A stretch of 64,000 nt of DNA, taken from positions 2,046,001 to 2,110,000 of the forward strand of contig JAJGBQ010000001.1 of the NCBI GenBank assembly GCA_022457065.1. The letters are read 5' to 3'. Below are positions 34,293-44,852 of this stretch, in pieces. Under the pieces are notes generated by a model. It was given only the letters and a program-made list of their open reading frames with translations, had not been told where the DNA came from and did not search any database. This DNA is from Curvularia sp. ZM96. Taxonomy: Eukaryota > Ascomycota > Dothideomycetes > Pleosporales > Pleosporaceae. Both the position numbers and the translations under genes were made by a program. How positions within the stretch are numbered: position 1 is the stretch's first letter; each line of letters begins with the position of its first letter.

Positions 34293-36169
34293 ATGGAATC
34301 TGGTGTTGGAAGCAACGAGAAGAAAGAGCAGGCGCCGAGGGTGACGTGTGAAGCTGTTGGGTCGTCAGATGAATTGACGTCGGCTGCGCAGGGCGCGACG
34401 TCCTGGGATGATGGAAATATCCACGAGCAGGAAAAGAGTCGGGATTGGCAGACAAAGACGGAATGGAAGCCAGATGTGACGCGGGGTCTCCAGGACGCGG
34501 GGCTCCGCATGAAGTCGGCTGCCACAGCTTTTGCTGGGCATCCTATTTGGAAAGGGGCTTTTTGGACAAAGAAGAATCTCCTCGCTGTTTTGCTCGTCAT
34601 CGCAACAGCAATCGCGCCCCTGTGTATCCTGGGAGAGGCCACAACTCCTCCCTACGCCGGCAGAGGCTGGTTCAACGGCGTCTTCAGCGACAAGGTCGTG
34701 TCGTGTAGTGGCAGTGTTGGATCCACGCCTCAGAATACCACCATTACTGGTATCGAGACGGTATTCACGCTGGACAGCACGTACGGTGCGTTTACCTTTG
34801 CACAGGTCAAGGCAATCGACGTCCTGTGGGATGTCGTGCTTGGGCGGGGTCTGCAGTTGCTGGCTGCATGGGCAGCATACATTGTATTTTGCGACGCACT
34901 GTTGAAGGCCATTGAGCGACATCCGACGTCTTTTGCCGTCTTTCAGCGGATCGCGCTCGAAGGACCCAGCTTGGGTTCGCTCGGGACATTGATGAGAGAG
35001 TTATGGGCTGTGAAAAGCCGACGGACGAAAGCTCTCTTCTTTTACATATTTTTGTCAACTGCCTACGTCATCAGCATGCCCATCGCCATTGGTGCCATGA
35101 CTGGTTACGACAGCACCGCAATTGCATGGGTTGGCTTGGACGACTCGAGCAACATTGTTCCGGTGGCTTCGCTGGAAATGACATGGCTCATCGAGGGAAC
35201 AGAAAATGACACATGGAGTGAGCCGGCTTGTGCGGATATCGATCTGGCCGGCAAGTTTGGCCGGGTTCAGTTTGTTCAACGACGAGAGTGTAGGTACCAT
35301 ACTCAGACCTGATATAGTCATAAGCTAACGGAGATCGCATAGGTGACTGCATGCTGCCCAATGGAACAATTTTCACTGCCGAGCAGGTGACACAAGCACA
35401 CCAATCACCTGGATACAGCTATCTCGAAATGATGAATTGTACGTGAATACCTACTTCCAGCTTCGCGATGATGCATTCGCTGGCCCTTCATCCTATGTCC
35501 TACCTTCAGTATTCTAATCCAGCCACCGCAGGCCAATACAACTTCCCCAACAACACACAAACATTCGAAGACTCAGGCTACATCGAGCCCAACACGCCCG
35601 CCACTTACTCCTGTAACTCGACCCTCTCGATGACGATAAGGAACAAGACTTACGACGCTCTCGATCTCAAGACAGCCATTGGTCATTGCTACAACTCAAT
35701 CGGATACAACGACACATGGATCATCAGCCGACAGCGCTGTCTCCCCGACACCGCTAACCAAAAGTACAAATGGGGCTTCTCGACGGTGCTATCCGCGCTC
35801 TTTGTCTTTGTCACAAGCGCATGGGTGGTTAGCATGTATGCCCTGTGGCTCTACGCACAGCACAACAGCACGCTGGCGGGCCAGGGCTTCCGCATGACGC
35901 CTCTGCGTGCGGCATTCGCCATGGCCAGAGCTGCGAAACAGCGGACGGGGCTGAGTGAAAAGGGATTGGTACGCAGGAACACGGCGGAGCTGGAGAAGGA
36001 GCTGTATGGTGGGAAGGGAAGCAAGAAGACGAAGCTGCATTTTAGTATTTTTGCAGAGGATGTGGAGGAGGGCGAGGATGGGTTGTTGGGAAAGGAGAGG
36101 AGAGGAGAGCAGGATGGGGAGCACCGGAGGAGGGGTGGATATCAGTTGCATCCGGGGCAGGAGTCGTAG
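34293..36169 (+). CDS. Unknown membrane protein with four predicted helices
   Basis: I do not recognise a named family. Three exons, 34293-35289, 35343-35438 and 35532-36169, give 576 residues; both introns are frame-consistent and each splits a Cys codon (T|GT, T|GC). Layout: a charged cytosolic-type N-terminus of ~100 residues, helix 1 (NLLAVLLVIATAIAPLCIL), a loop with several sequons and a few cysteines, helix 2 (LQLLAAWAAYIVFCDALL), helix 3 (KALFFYIFLSTAYVISMPIAI), a ~150-residue Cys- and Asn-glycosylation-rich loop, helix 4 (STVLSALFVFVTSAWVVSMYAL), and a basic/acidic tail. This topology puts the Cys-rich loops on the lumenal or outer side. Function unknown; receptor, wall sensor or lumenal adaptor are possibilities only. 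The start is the first in-frame ATG. Confidence 0.8.
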
Positions 36170-38832
36170 TGATGGGGAGGTGGAGTGGGTTTAGAACGGT
36201 AAGCCGTTGTTTGATGAAGCACGAGAGTTGGAGATGTCATGCCAAACTCAACATGATCTTCATCATTTAGTATTATCATATCTTTTTTAAGAACAGAATA
36301 CCCAACCCATTTAGACATAAGCACCAACCGCAGCAGCCAATACACCTGCTCCGTGCACGTCCTCTAACCATTATACGCCGCACTCGGCCCCATTTTTTAC
36401 ATCTATACGCCGGTACACTTACTACCCGCACATCCGGATCGCGTAGGTACAAGTAAGCAGCTAGACACCGTTCATACATACGTCAAGCACGTAACCCGGT
36501 ACGATCTACATGCCTTACCACGTAGTTCGACGCGAGCTTCCCACTTTCCTCTCTTACCCCTTAGTCCGACGATTGGAAACGGACCAATCAGATAGCACGT
36601 TGCCGGCACGAGTAAGCAGATGGCACAGTGGGCGATTTGCTTGTTTTGGCGCCGTGCAGAAGAGGGGTGGGGTGGAGAACTTGGCGGTATACTATGCATG
36701 AAATGGTTTGAACGGTCTTTGACGGAAAGGTAAATTAAGAAGATAGTGGAAGTATTACTAGGCCTAATGCTGCCTGGAGAAAAAAAGCAAGTGTGAGAGG
36801 CAGAGCGGAAGAGCGAAGATGCATCCAAGACGGGAGAAAGGAATTATCCGGAGGTTGGGAATGGGGTGGTGGCGAATGCAAAGAGAATGTGCTGCAGCGG
36901 AATGAGTAGGAAGAGAGGATTTCCGTTTGTCATGCTGCTGCTGCTGTGTTCGAGGGCCAGAACGTACATGCTGTTGTAGGACATGGTGAGTGAGTTTGTT
37001 TCCCAAGTGCCGAGGCTAAGAAAAAGCCCAGATCTGGGGCGAAAAATAGCTTTGTCGGCAATTTTTTTTCTTTCTTCTCCTTTCTCTCGTTTCTTCCTTC
37101 GGTGCTCCCGTGGCTCACTTGGGTTTGTCAGCAAGGCGAGGAACAAAGCCCGCGGCTTCAGACGACCCCGGTCCGGCCACGTCTACGCACTGTAATATGC
37201 ACAGGTACATGAGGCCCCAAGACAACGGTTCTTACCAAGGCGACGGGAAGAGCAAGGCCACGGTGAGGGTCAGTGCATTTGCTGCATGCAAGGCCCCGGT
37301 GGTGGTACCCGTGTGGGTTTGACCAAGAGGACGAGGAGTATTTGTGAGTGGCTAGAATGTATGTTTACTAAAGTGTTTTTGTTTACCAAGCGTGTATTTG
37401 TTTTCCGTTGGCGCCTAGGCTCGTGTGTAGCGAAATGCGGTGTGCATGCAAAACCGCCCTTGGGATGCGGGGAGATGGCTGTACAACCCCCCCTTTGGCT
37501 TGGCGGGCACGCTGCAGTTGCATGGTGGGCCTTGTTTGTCGTTGCCGGGCAAGGAGGGTGACCAGTATGGGAAATGGGTAGAGTAAGAAGAATGGTAATA
37601 CTGGTGGGATGACACGAGAAGCGTAAGGATGGGGAGTGGCGTCAGCGTCGTGGTTGGACTTTGTCGTGGACTAGTGGTCGCGGGCACGTCATGGACACCG
37701 ACAGATCAGGGTCGGGATTAGCAGGCGTTCGGCTGACCTCGGGTCCTGGCTGGATGGACAGTCGTGGTGGTGATGGTGACATTGGCATGGGCGACGACAG
37801 GCGCAGTGGCGTCACTGTGCTTGGTCGAGGGTTCTGGTGCTGGCCCTACGGAGCAGAGCGGCTGGCTTTGTGCGGCTCTGAGGCTGGTCTTGGTCTCTAC
37901 GTACGACCTCAGTCGGTCTACCTCTCTTTGTTTTTTCCTTGCCAACGGCCGCCGGACAGAGATTTTCAGCGGACCAGCTGCGGTCCACAAAGTCCACAGA
38001 GTCCACAAGTATGAGGGCAAGCCCGTGACCCGCACCGCCGTGCCGCTGCGGCAGCGTGAGACTGGCAGCGGTCAACTGGCATTTGCAACGCCTGGCGTGT
38101 GTACATAGTAGTAGACAGGTCGAAAATCGCGCAAGCCAGGCCTCATCCAGAAAGCCGTACACACGACGGCAGGGCAGTGCACTATCAACCATGGGTTACC
38201 CCTCGCACAACAAAGTGAATATTTGACCCGCCAGTCCGTCCCGACCGCCGCTGCTCTCCTCCCCTCTCCCACGACTCGTCGAGCCTGTGTGCTGCTTTTT
38301 CGTGTGCCCGCGGACCCGTCGGCCACGTCCACCGTCGACATCATCTGCCGCCGGCACCGCTGCCAAGGCCCTCGTGCACCGCCACGCTGCTGTGGCTCCC
38401 CAGCTCCCCGTCACTTGCCCGGCCAAATTCACCCACACCACACCTCTCCACGACACACCACCTCTCGCCCGCTTGCTAAGCGTCGTCTGCGCCTCGCCCT
38501 GTCGCCCGCTCGAGTGTGCGCTTTGTAATCGCTGGCCTGCCCGGTCTGCTGAGCCCACAGCCACCCTGTTTTTGCGGCTCCACGCCCCTCACGCCCGCCT
38601 CCCGAACCTCGTCTCCACCTCCCACCGTCGACGAAGATACGCCGTTTTGACCGCTGTGCAATAACTCACCTTGGGCTTCTTGCCCGCGAGACACCTGCGT
38701 CTCCGAATTCCTCCCTCCCACTGCTACTGCCACCTGCTCCCACGACTGCCGCTCGCCGCCAGCGCGCTTACCCCAGCCCCACCCTTTGCTTCTTAGCCGC
38801 ACCGCGCCTACGCCAGACAGACAGGCATCACC
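36170..38832. promoter_or_regulatory. Long upstream region and C/T-rich leader of the HAL-type kinase gene
   Basis: 2663 bp with no firm gene. It holds a (CTG)5 run at about 36933-36946, three tandem 9-nt units GTCCACA(A/G)A/G at 37983-38009, and from 38194 to 38832 a strongly pyrimidine-rich stretch without a single ATG on the plus strand, consistent with a long uORF-free 5' leader. A possible short minus-strand ORF (36844-36984) is listed separately. Confidence 0.5.
36844..36984 (-). CDS. Possible 46-residue hydrophobic protein (doubtful)
   Basis: A short ORF on the minus strand starts with a good fungal context (CTCACTCACC before ATG) and encodes a peptide with a hydrophobic middle (NPLFLLIPLQHILFAFATTPF) after a serine run made by a CTG/CAG repeat. 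Third positions are GC-rich like real genes here. I recognise no family and it may be chance; splicing to unseen exons is also possible. Confidence 0.25.
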   Translation of the reverse strand: MSYNSMYVLALEHSSSSMTNGNPLFLLIPLQHILFAFATTPFPTSG

Positions 38833-40411
38833 ATGGCGGCCCCGACCACCAGCAACCCGCCCAGCACCGCGCCCAAGCCCATGGGCTCTCCCTCGGCCAC
38901 GGCCTCGACGGCCTCGTCGGTCCACTCGCAGCCAGATGCAAACCTGGCCCTCCCCCAGGCCGCCAGTCCCGTCGCGTCCGTGAGCCCCGTCTCTACCCCC
39001 GTCCACCACTCTGGCGCCAGCAGCGTGCAGGCCGCCGCCGAAGCCCTGCTCAAGCCCAAGAAGCCCACCATGACGTCGCGCCTCAGCAGCATGATGGGCA
39101 TCAAAACCTCGGCCAACGTCGACAAGAACGGCGACGTCAAGGCCCGCAACGGCGAAGTCAAGACCACAAACGGCGCAACCGCAAACGGCCGCCCCCAGCC
39201 CGTGCGCCAGGGCTCTGTTAACAAAAAGGACGGCGCCGCTCCTCCCTACAGGCGTTTCTGGATCAATGAAGATGGTACCCATGAGCACCACCTCAAGGTT
39301 GCCAAGCGCCAGGAAAAGCTCTCCGACATGTTCCAGAACTTGATGCTCGGCAAGAAGAAAGGCGATGTCCCAGAGGACCAGCCCCTCAGCCTCATGTCCA
39401 ACTGGGTCGATGTTATGCGCAACGAAAAGGAGAAGCTTGCTGAGCAGAAGAATGCCGTCAATGCCCTGCCCCAGACATTGGTCCAAAAGTACGGAAAGTG
39501 CCAGGAAGTGGTTGGCCGTGGCGCCTTTGGCATTGTCCGTGTCGCACACAAGCAGGACCCCAAGGACTCAAAACGGGAGCAACTCTATGCCGTAAAGGAG
39601 TTCAAGCAAAGACCTGGCGAGTCTGCCAAGCGCTACCAGAAGCGCCTCACATCCGAGTTTTGCATATCCTCGTCCATGCAGCACCCCAACGTCATCACCA
39701 CACTTGATTTGCTCCAGGACGAAAAAGGCACATATTGCGAAGTCATGGAGTACTGCTCGGGCGGTGACTTGTATACTCTGGTTCTCGCAGCTGGCCAGCT
39801 TGAGGTTGTTGAAGCAGACTGCTTCTTCAAGCAGCTGATGCGTGGTGTAGAGTACATGCACGAAATGGGTGTCGCACACCGCGACCTCAAGCCCGAGAAC
39901 CTACTCCTGACAGCCCATGGATCCATCAAGATTACCGATTTTGGCAACGGCGAGTGCTTCCGTATGGCCTGGGAGAAGGAAGCGCACATGACGGCTGGTC
40001 TGTGTGGCTCAGCTCCTTATATTGCTCCCGAGGAATACGTCGACAAGGAGTTTGACCCCCGTGCTGTTGATGTCTGGGCCTGTGGTATCATCTACATGGC
40101 TATGAGGACGGGCCGCCACCTGTGGCGTGTCGCTCAAAAGGGCGAGGACGAGTTTTTCGACCGCTATCTCGAGGACCGTAAAGAGGAAGAGGGCTACCGA
40201 CCCATCGAGGTTCTGCGAAGAGTAAGCTTTCCGCCCCACCTAATCTGCTTCAGATAACAGCTACTAACACGATATCCAGCGGCAATGTCGTAACGTCATC
40301 TATTCAATCCTCGACCCTATTCCTGCCCGCCGTTTGACGGCCCATCAAGTCCTTGCTTCCGAGTGGGTTTCCGAGGCCAAAGTCTGCCGCGCAGGTAACG
40401 AAGGCTTCTAA
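38833..40411 (+). CDS. HAL4/SAT4-type serine/threonine kinase
   Basis: In yeast, HAL4/HAL5 kinases stabilise potassium and nutrient transporters at the plasma membrane and control ion tolerance. Two exons, 38833-40221 and 40280-40411, give 506 residues; the intron holds CTACTAAC before its acceptor. Layout: an Ala/Pro/Ser-rich N-terminus with a conserved basic block (MTSRLSSMMGIK), RRFWINEDGTHEHHLKVAKRQEKLSDMF just before the kinase domain, glycine loop VVGRGAFGIVRVA (~222), YAVKEFKQR lysine (~255), HRDLKPENLL (~351), DFGNGE in place of DFG-plus-hydrophobic (~369), CGSAPYIAPEEY and DVWACGIIYMAM. The DFGNGECF variant and the RPGESAKRYQKRLTSEFCI segment are characteristic of the fungal HAL/NPR group. 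The first ATG after a 639-nt ATG-free leader is used. Confidence 0.92.
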
Positions 40412-41399
40412 ACCAACTCCACCCAGGCTGGTCCTCTCCCCTATTCTTAGCCTCTAGTCCCGGCTCGTTTCAACACTCACCCATTTCCAGCCATTTTGCC
40501 CTGTATGTTTGCGTTCATTTTTTACTCGACTGGATTTCTTCTCGCTTTCTTTTTTTCTTTTTCTTTGGACATACCCCTTTTACGCCTGGTGCCATAGCAT
40601 AGCGAGACCGTTTGGGCATCAGCACTTCTTGCACTCTCGTATGGCGTTTTCTTTCGGCAACAACAAACGGATCACCATGACGATACACACGAGTACTAGA
40701 CGATGGCGTAAAATGGCGAAGAGCGACAGGCTGCCCCGGGCGAGCTGGCAGCTGGTATTACTTTTTGTTGGTTGGTTGGCGGAAAGGTTTAGGCTATAGA
40801 CCTTCACTCACTTTGTAATCGGGTTGGGTCAACTGTTCATGGCTCACGTGTAGGAGAACAGTCTTGATGAGATGATGATACGAATAGCACGCAATCTTGT
40901 ATATGAGCGTGCCGCGTGTCACGCTATGAGCCTCTCTGACTGGATCTTTGCATGCCTCTCTTTTTGGTTTTGCCTAAGAAATAAGTTTAGTACTGTGCAT
41001 GGCATGAGATGCGGAAATCCGCTTAGGATCTACGAATAAAGCATTAAAATACAAGAACAGAAGAAAATGCGTGCTTGTTGTGTGCAGGTACTTTTACATA
41101 TGTGCGTATGAGGTTGAGATAAGACTTCCTCATCTCCCCCAATCTTGGCAGCCGTCATTGGCTCCAGTCGCTAGGCATTGCGCTGAAGCGATTTACTTAG
41201 GAAAGCGGTGAAACAGCCACACGTGTCATACAAACGCCTATTCAAGCTCCAGCGCAGTTCCACCGAGTCTACGCCCCCAATAGTCTGAGTGGTACACCCA
41301 TGTTCTCACCCAATACAGGACTGGCCACTTGGAACTACGCCTGGCCTCATTCTGCCACCTGGCACCGTAACCTGCTTCCGCAAGAGATGCACCCAAGCG
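40412..41399. other. Gene-free interval HAL-type kinase / SUN protein
   Basis: 988 bp. The downstream gene's frame is open from 41289 but lacks an ATG before 41400. No other feature seen. Confidence 0.5.
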
Positions 41400-44300
41400 A
41401 TGCTCGCGACTGGCGCTCCGCTCCGTAACTGGACTTTTCTTCTGCTGCTATGCAGCTCGTCTACACTGGCTTCCGCTAACACGGCGGCGAATGAGACGGT
41501 GACGACTAAATCGAGCGCTACTGGTGCATATCCAGGTGCCACGACACACCACACGTCGCATGCCACCTCCGTGCCTTTGCCCTCGCCCTCGCCCCTGTCC
41601 ACGCGAAGATACTCCGATAGCGAGAGCACCTCTCCGTACCGCACCATCAACTACATCACGCATACGTTACCGCAGCAATGTGCAAAGACGAGCTGGTCGG
41701 CGCCGGGGGAGACAGCCGTTGTAGACGGTACAGCGGTTGAGGCAGGGGCCTTGGCAGGTCTGCAGACCGCGATCCCTGGGATATGGGAGGGGCCGGACAG
41801 TATCGCAAAGGATGAGAGAAGGAACGCCAATTCAGAAGCATCTTCACAACCAGACGCGACGGGCTCGGCGCCAAGCGCAACACCCAGCGGTACAGAAGGC
41901 GTACAACCCGAGCTGGAGCTCGAGGTAGACTCGCCTTTCGACAATGCCAACTTCTTGTCGTTTGAGGAATGGAAAAAGAAGAATCTGGCCAAGGTAGGCC
42001 AGTCGCCTGAAAATGTTGGGCAGGGAAGACCGGCAGCATCGAACCAGGCTCCTCGTCGCCGACCCGTCAACGTAAACGCCTTGGACTCGTTGGGTGATGA
42101 GGGCGAGATTTCCATTGATTTCAGCGGGTTTGGACGTCCAGAAGATGGGGGCGTGGCAAGCAGTGTCCAGCAAGCCAAACAGAATGCCGAGGCTACAAAG
42201 GCTGGAAATGGCCCGGGGAAAGTGGCTCCGGGTTCGTTTGCGCTGAGCAAAGACGCTGGCAAGACGTGCAAGGAGCGGTTCAACTATGCTTCGTTCGACT
42301 GCGCTGCTACGGTCCTCAAGACTAACAAGCAGGCTAAAAGCTCGTCTGCCATCCTGGTGGAGAACAAGGACAGCTATATGCTCAACATATGTTCAGCCGA
42401 TAATAAGTTTCTCATTGTCGAGCTTTGCGACGATATTCTGGTCGACACCGTTGTTCTTGCAAATTACGAGTTCTTCTCTTCCATGTTCAGGCACTTCAGA
42501 GTCAGCGTGTCGGACCGTTACCCTGTTAAGATGGAGAAATGGCGAACGCTCGGCACGTTTGAAGCACGCAATTCTCGTGACATTCAGCCTTTTCTCATTA
42601 CTGAGCCGCAGATTTGGGCGAGATATCTTCGCATCGAGTTTTTGACACAGTTTGGAAACGAGTACTACTGCCCGCTTAGCTTGCTCCGTGTACACGGTAC
42701 GACAATGTTGGAGCAGTTTAGACAGGAGGAGGAAGAGGCGAGGGGCATTGATGATGAGGAGGATCTAGAGGCGGAGGGTGTAGACGTCAAGAAGCCGGCT
42801 GCGGATAGCGGGCCTTTGTCTCCGGAGGAAATACCGATTGAAGCTTTGAAAGATGATGGAGCAAAGTCTGTAGTGTCACAAACTGTTGACAACAACAACA
42901 ACCATGAGAGTACACCTGAATCCCATGTGGAAACAGGGACTACCAGCTCGTCTGAGATCAACGACTCGTCTGCAGTCACCAGCGAGCAGCCAGCGGGCCA
43001 GGCGACTGACACATCTAAGACCCAGCAGGTTCCAGAACAAAGTCCGACTTCATCGCCAACTCCTACAGGCAACTCGAGAGATTCAAATCTTTCAGCTACT
43101 GGCGAAAGCAAGGCCCCCACTGCACCTTCAACGACTGACAAGGCCGAAGTCTCGCCCCCAACCCAAGGCTCCGTCACTGGTTCTCCAGTAGCCAACGTCT
43201 CTCCTCCAAACGACAATGCCGCAACTGCCTCAACCGAACCGTCAGCATCAGCATCTCCAAGCTCGTCAGTGAAAACTTCGAGTAACGGCACAGTCATTCC
43301 CTCTCAACCGCAGTCGCCAGGACGGGGTTCAGCTACACAACCAAATGCTCCTACGCCGTCCACTCAAGAGTCGTTCTTCAAGTCAATCCACAAACGCTTG
43401 CAGTACCTTGAAGCCAATAGCACTCTGTCGCTGCAATACATCGAGGAGCAGTCTCGTGCGCTTCGCGACGCATTCATCAAAACAGAGAAGCGGCAGCTGG
43501 CAAAGACGGAGAAATTTCTGGACCACCTGAACAGCACGGTAATGATCGAGCTCAAGAGCTTCCGGAACATGTACGATCAGCTATGGCAGAGCACAGTGAT
43601 TGAGCTAGAGAGTATGAAGGAGCGGCAGAAGTCTGAGATGGGCGAGATCAGCACAAGGCTGAGTCTGCTAGCAGATGAGCTCGTGTGGCAGAAGAGGATG
43701 GCTGTCGTGCAGTCTACCCTCTTACTGTTATGTCTTGGATTAGTTCTCTTCGTACGGTCAGGCACCCTGGGATCCAGCGCAGATGTGCCGATTGTGCACC
43801 AGCTGGGCAGCAAGTACACCAGCTTTTTCGAGACATCGCCGTCGCGCAGCCCACCCAATACCTCAGGCATGGCAAGACGACGCAGCACACTGCGCAACAT
43901 GTGGCGAAGCGACACTTCCGCCGGTCTCAGCGACCACCACAGCGACAGCCGCCACGCCATCTCCGACGCCGAAACCGACGGCCTCCGCAGCCCCATGCAA
44001 GACGAATGCCCCGACACCCCGATCATCCGCCGCGGAAGCAGTTCTTCTCCGCGCCTCGACAGCAGAGACACGACGCCCGTCCGCCACCACCACCACCACC
44101 ACCAAGAAAACCTCTCTCCCATGCAAACCCCGGACGATCAAGCCGTCCGCATTCAAGTCCTCGCCACACAATCTGGCCCCGCTACTCCGAACGGAACCCG
44201 CGATAGTAGGCCCTCGTGGGAAGAAGTCGATCGCGCAATGGACTTGTTGAAGGCAGAGGAACAGAATCAATCCCCGCCTTCGCCTTCTTCGCCTAATTCG

Positions 44301-44402
44301 AGACACAAGGACCGTGGCGGCAAGAAGAAGAAGAGGAGTCCGTTGAGGAGGGCGCATAGTAATTTTGAGATTGTGGGGGAGGAGGGGACGGAGGGGAAGT
44401 AG
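41400..44402 (+). CDS. SLP1: SLP1-type SUN-domain ER membrane protein
   Basis: SLP1 relatives sit in the ER membrane and, with Emp65 in yeast, protect folding membrane or soluble proteins. One uninterrupted exon of 1000 residues starting at 41400. Seen: signal peptide (residues 1-26), the family motif NFLSFEEWKKKN (~183), the SUN-like beta domain (~289-436) with NYASFDCAATVLKTNKQAK, SSSAILVENKDSYMLN, DTVVLANYEFFSSMFRHF and YYCPLSLLRVHGTTM; a long Ser/Thr/Pro-rich stretch likely to be O-glycosylated; a helical coiled region; a single membrane helix (~767-790, VQSTLLLLCLGLVLFV); and a disordered cytosolic tail with six consecutive His (~895) and a Lys-rich patch. The order signal-SUN-coil-TM distinguishes it from nuclear-envelope SUN proteins. 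Confidence 0.9.
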   Translation: MLATGAPLRNWTFLLLLCSSSTLASANTAANETVTTKSSATGAYPGATTHHTSHATSVPLPSPSPLSTRRYSDSESTSPYRTINYITHTLPQQCAKTSWSAPGETAVVDGTAVEAGALAGLQTAIPGIWEGPDSIAKDERRNANSEASSQPDATGSAPSATPSGTEGVQPELELEVDSPFDNANFLSFEEWKKKNLAKVGQSPENVGQGRPAASNQAPRRRPVNVNALDSLGDEGEISIDFSGFGRPEDGGVASSVQQAKQNAEATKAGNGPGKVAPGSFALSKDAGKTCKERFNYASFDCAATVLKTNKQAKSSSAILVENKDSYMLNICSADNKFLIVELCDDILVDTVVLANYEFFSSMFRHFRVSVSDRYPVKMEKWRTLGTFEARNSRDIQPFLITEPQIWARYLRIEFLTQFGNEYYCPLSLLRVHGTTMLEQFRQEEEEARGIDDEEDLEAEGVDVKKPAADSGPLSPEEIPIEALKDDGAKSVVSQTVDNNNNHESTPESHVETGTTSSSEINDSSAVTSEQPAGQATDTSKTQQVPEQSPTSSPTPTGNSRDSNLSATGESKAPTAPSTTDKAEVSPPTQGSVTGSPVANVSPPNDNAATASTEPSASASPSSSVKTSSNGTVIPSQPQSPGRGSATQPNAPTPSTQESFFKSIHKRLQYLEANSTLSLQYIEEQSRALRDAFIKTEKRQLAKTEKFLDHLNSTVMIELKSFRNMYDQLWQSTVIELESMKERQKSEMGEISTRLSLLADELVWQKRMAVVQSTLLLLCLGLVLFVRSGTLGSSADVPIVHQLGSKYTSFFETSPSRSPPNTSGMARRRSTLRNMWRSDTSAGLSDHHSDSRHAISDAETDGLRSPMQDECPDTPIIRRGSSSSPRLDSRDTTPVRHHHHHHQENLSPMQTPDDQAVRIQVLATQSGPATPNGTRDSRPSWEEVDRAMDLLKAEEQNQSPPSPSSPNSRHKDRGGKKKKRSPLRRAHSNFEIVGEEGTEGK

Positions 44403-44852
44403 GATAGTCACATGGAGTTGGCGGGAGTCATTGGCGTTTTTACTCTTTTCTTGTGGGCCATGATTACTGATCAGAGGGCAAGCTATTTGGAGTCGGGATG
44501 AGTGTTCTTGTCCCCTCGTCGTCTTGCATGCAGCGGGCGTTTTTTTTTCGTGTTCTCGGATTGATATACCAGTCTTCTTTCACATTTTCTTATCAAAAGA
44601 AGTCAGATTCTAGGTCGGACTCGTACGGGCGTAGAAAATGGTGCTTGTACGTATAGATTAGTTTCGAACTAAATCGTCTCCCCTGTTTCACTCTACCATA
44701 ACCTCAAATCCGTCATTACTTCCCCTGTCAAAAAGTCATGTCCTCAGGCGTCCCTTAGATTCCAAACTCAGTTTTTTTTCTCCCTTCCCAGCTAGGCCTG
44801 CAAGTATCCTACTACCCCGCTGAATACAAACCGCTCGACCCATGTCCTCACA
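44403..44852. other. Convergent intergenic region SLP1 / unknown nuclear-like protein
   Basis: 450 bp, T-rich in places; both 3' ends lie here and no other feature is supported. Confidence 0.5.

Noticed and set aside
38476..39549. 357-codon antisense frame over the HAL-type kinase start
   Set aside because: It overlaps a well-supported kinase on the opposite strand and has Gly/Arg-rich shadow composition.
42665..43297. 210-codon antisense frame inside the SUN gene
   Set aside because: A shadow of the Ser/Thr-rich region; the plus strand carries a continuous, recognisable protein.
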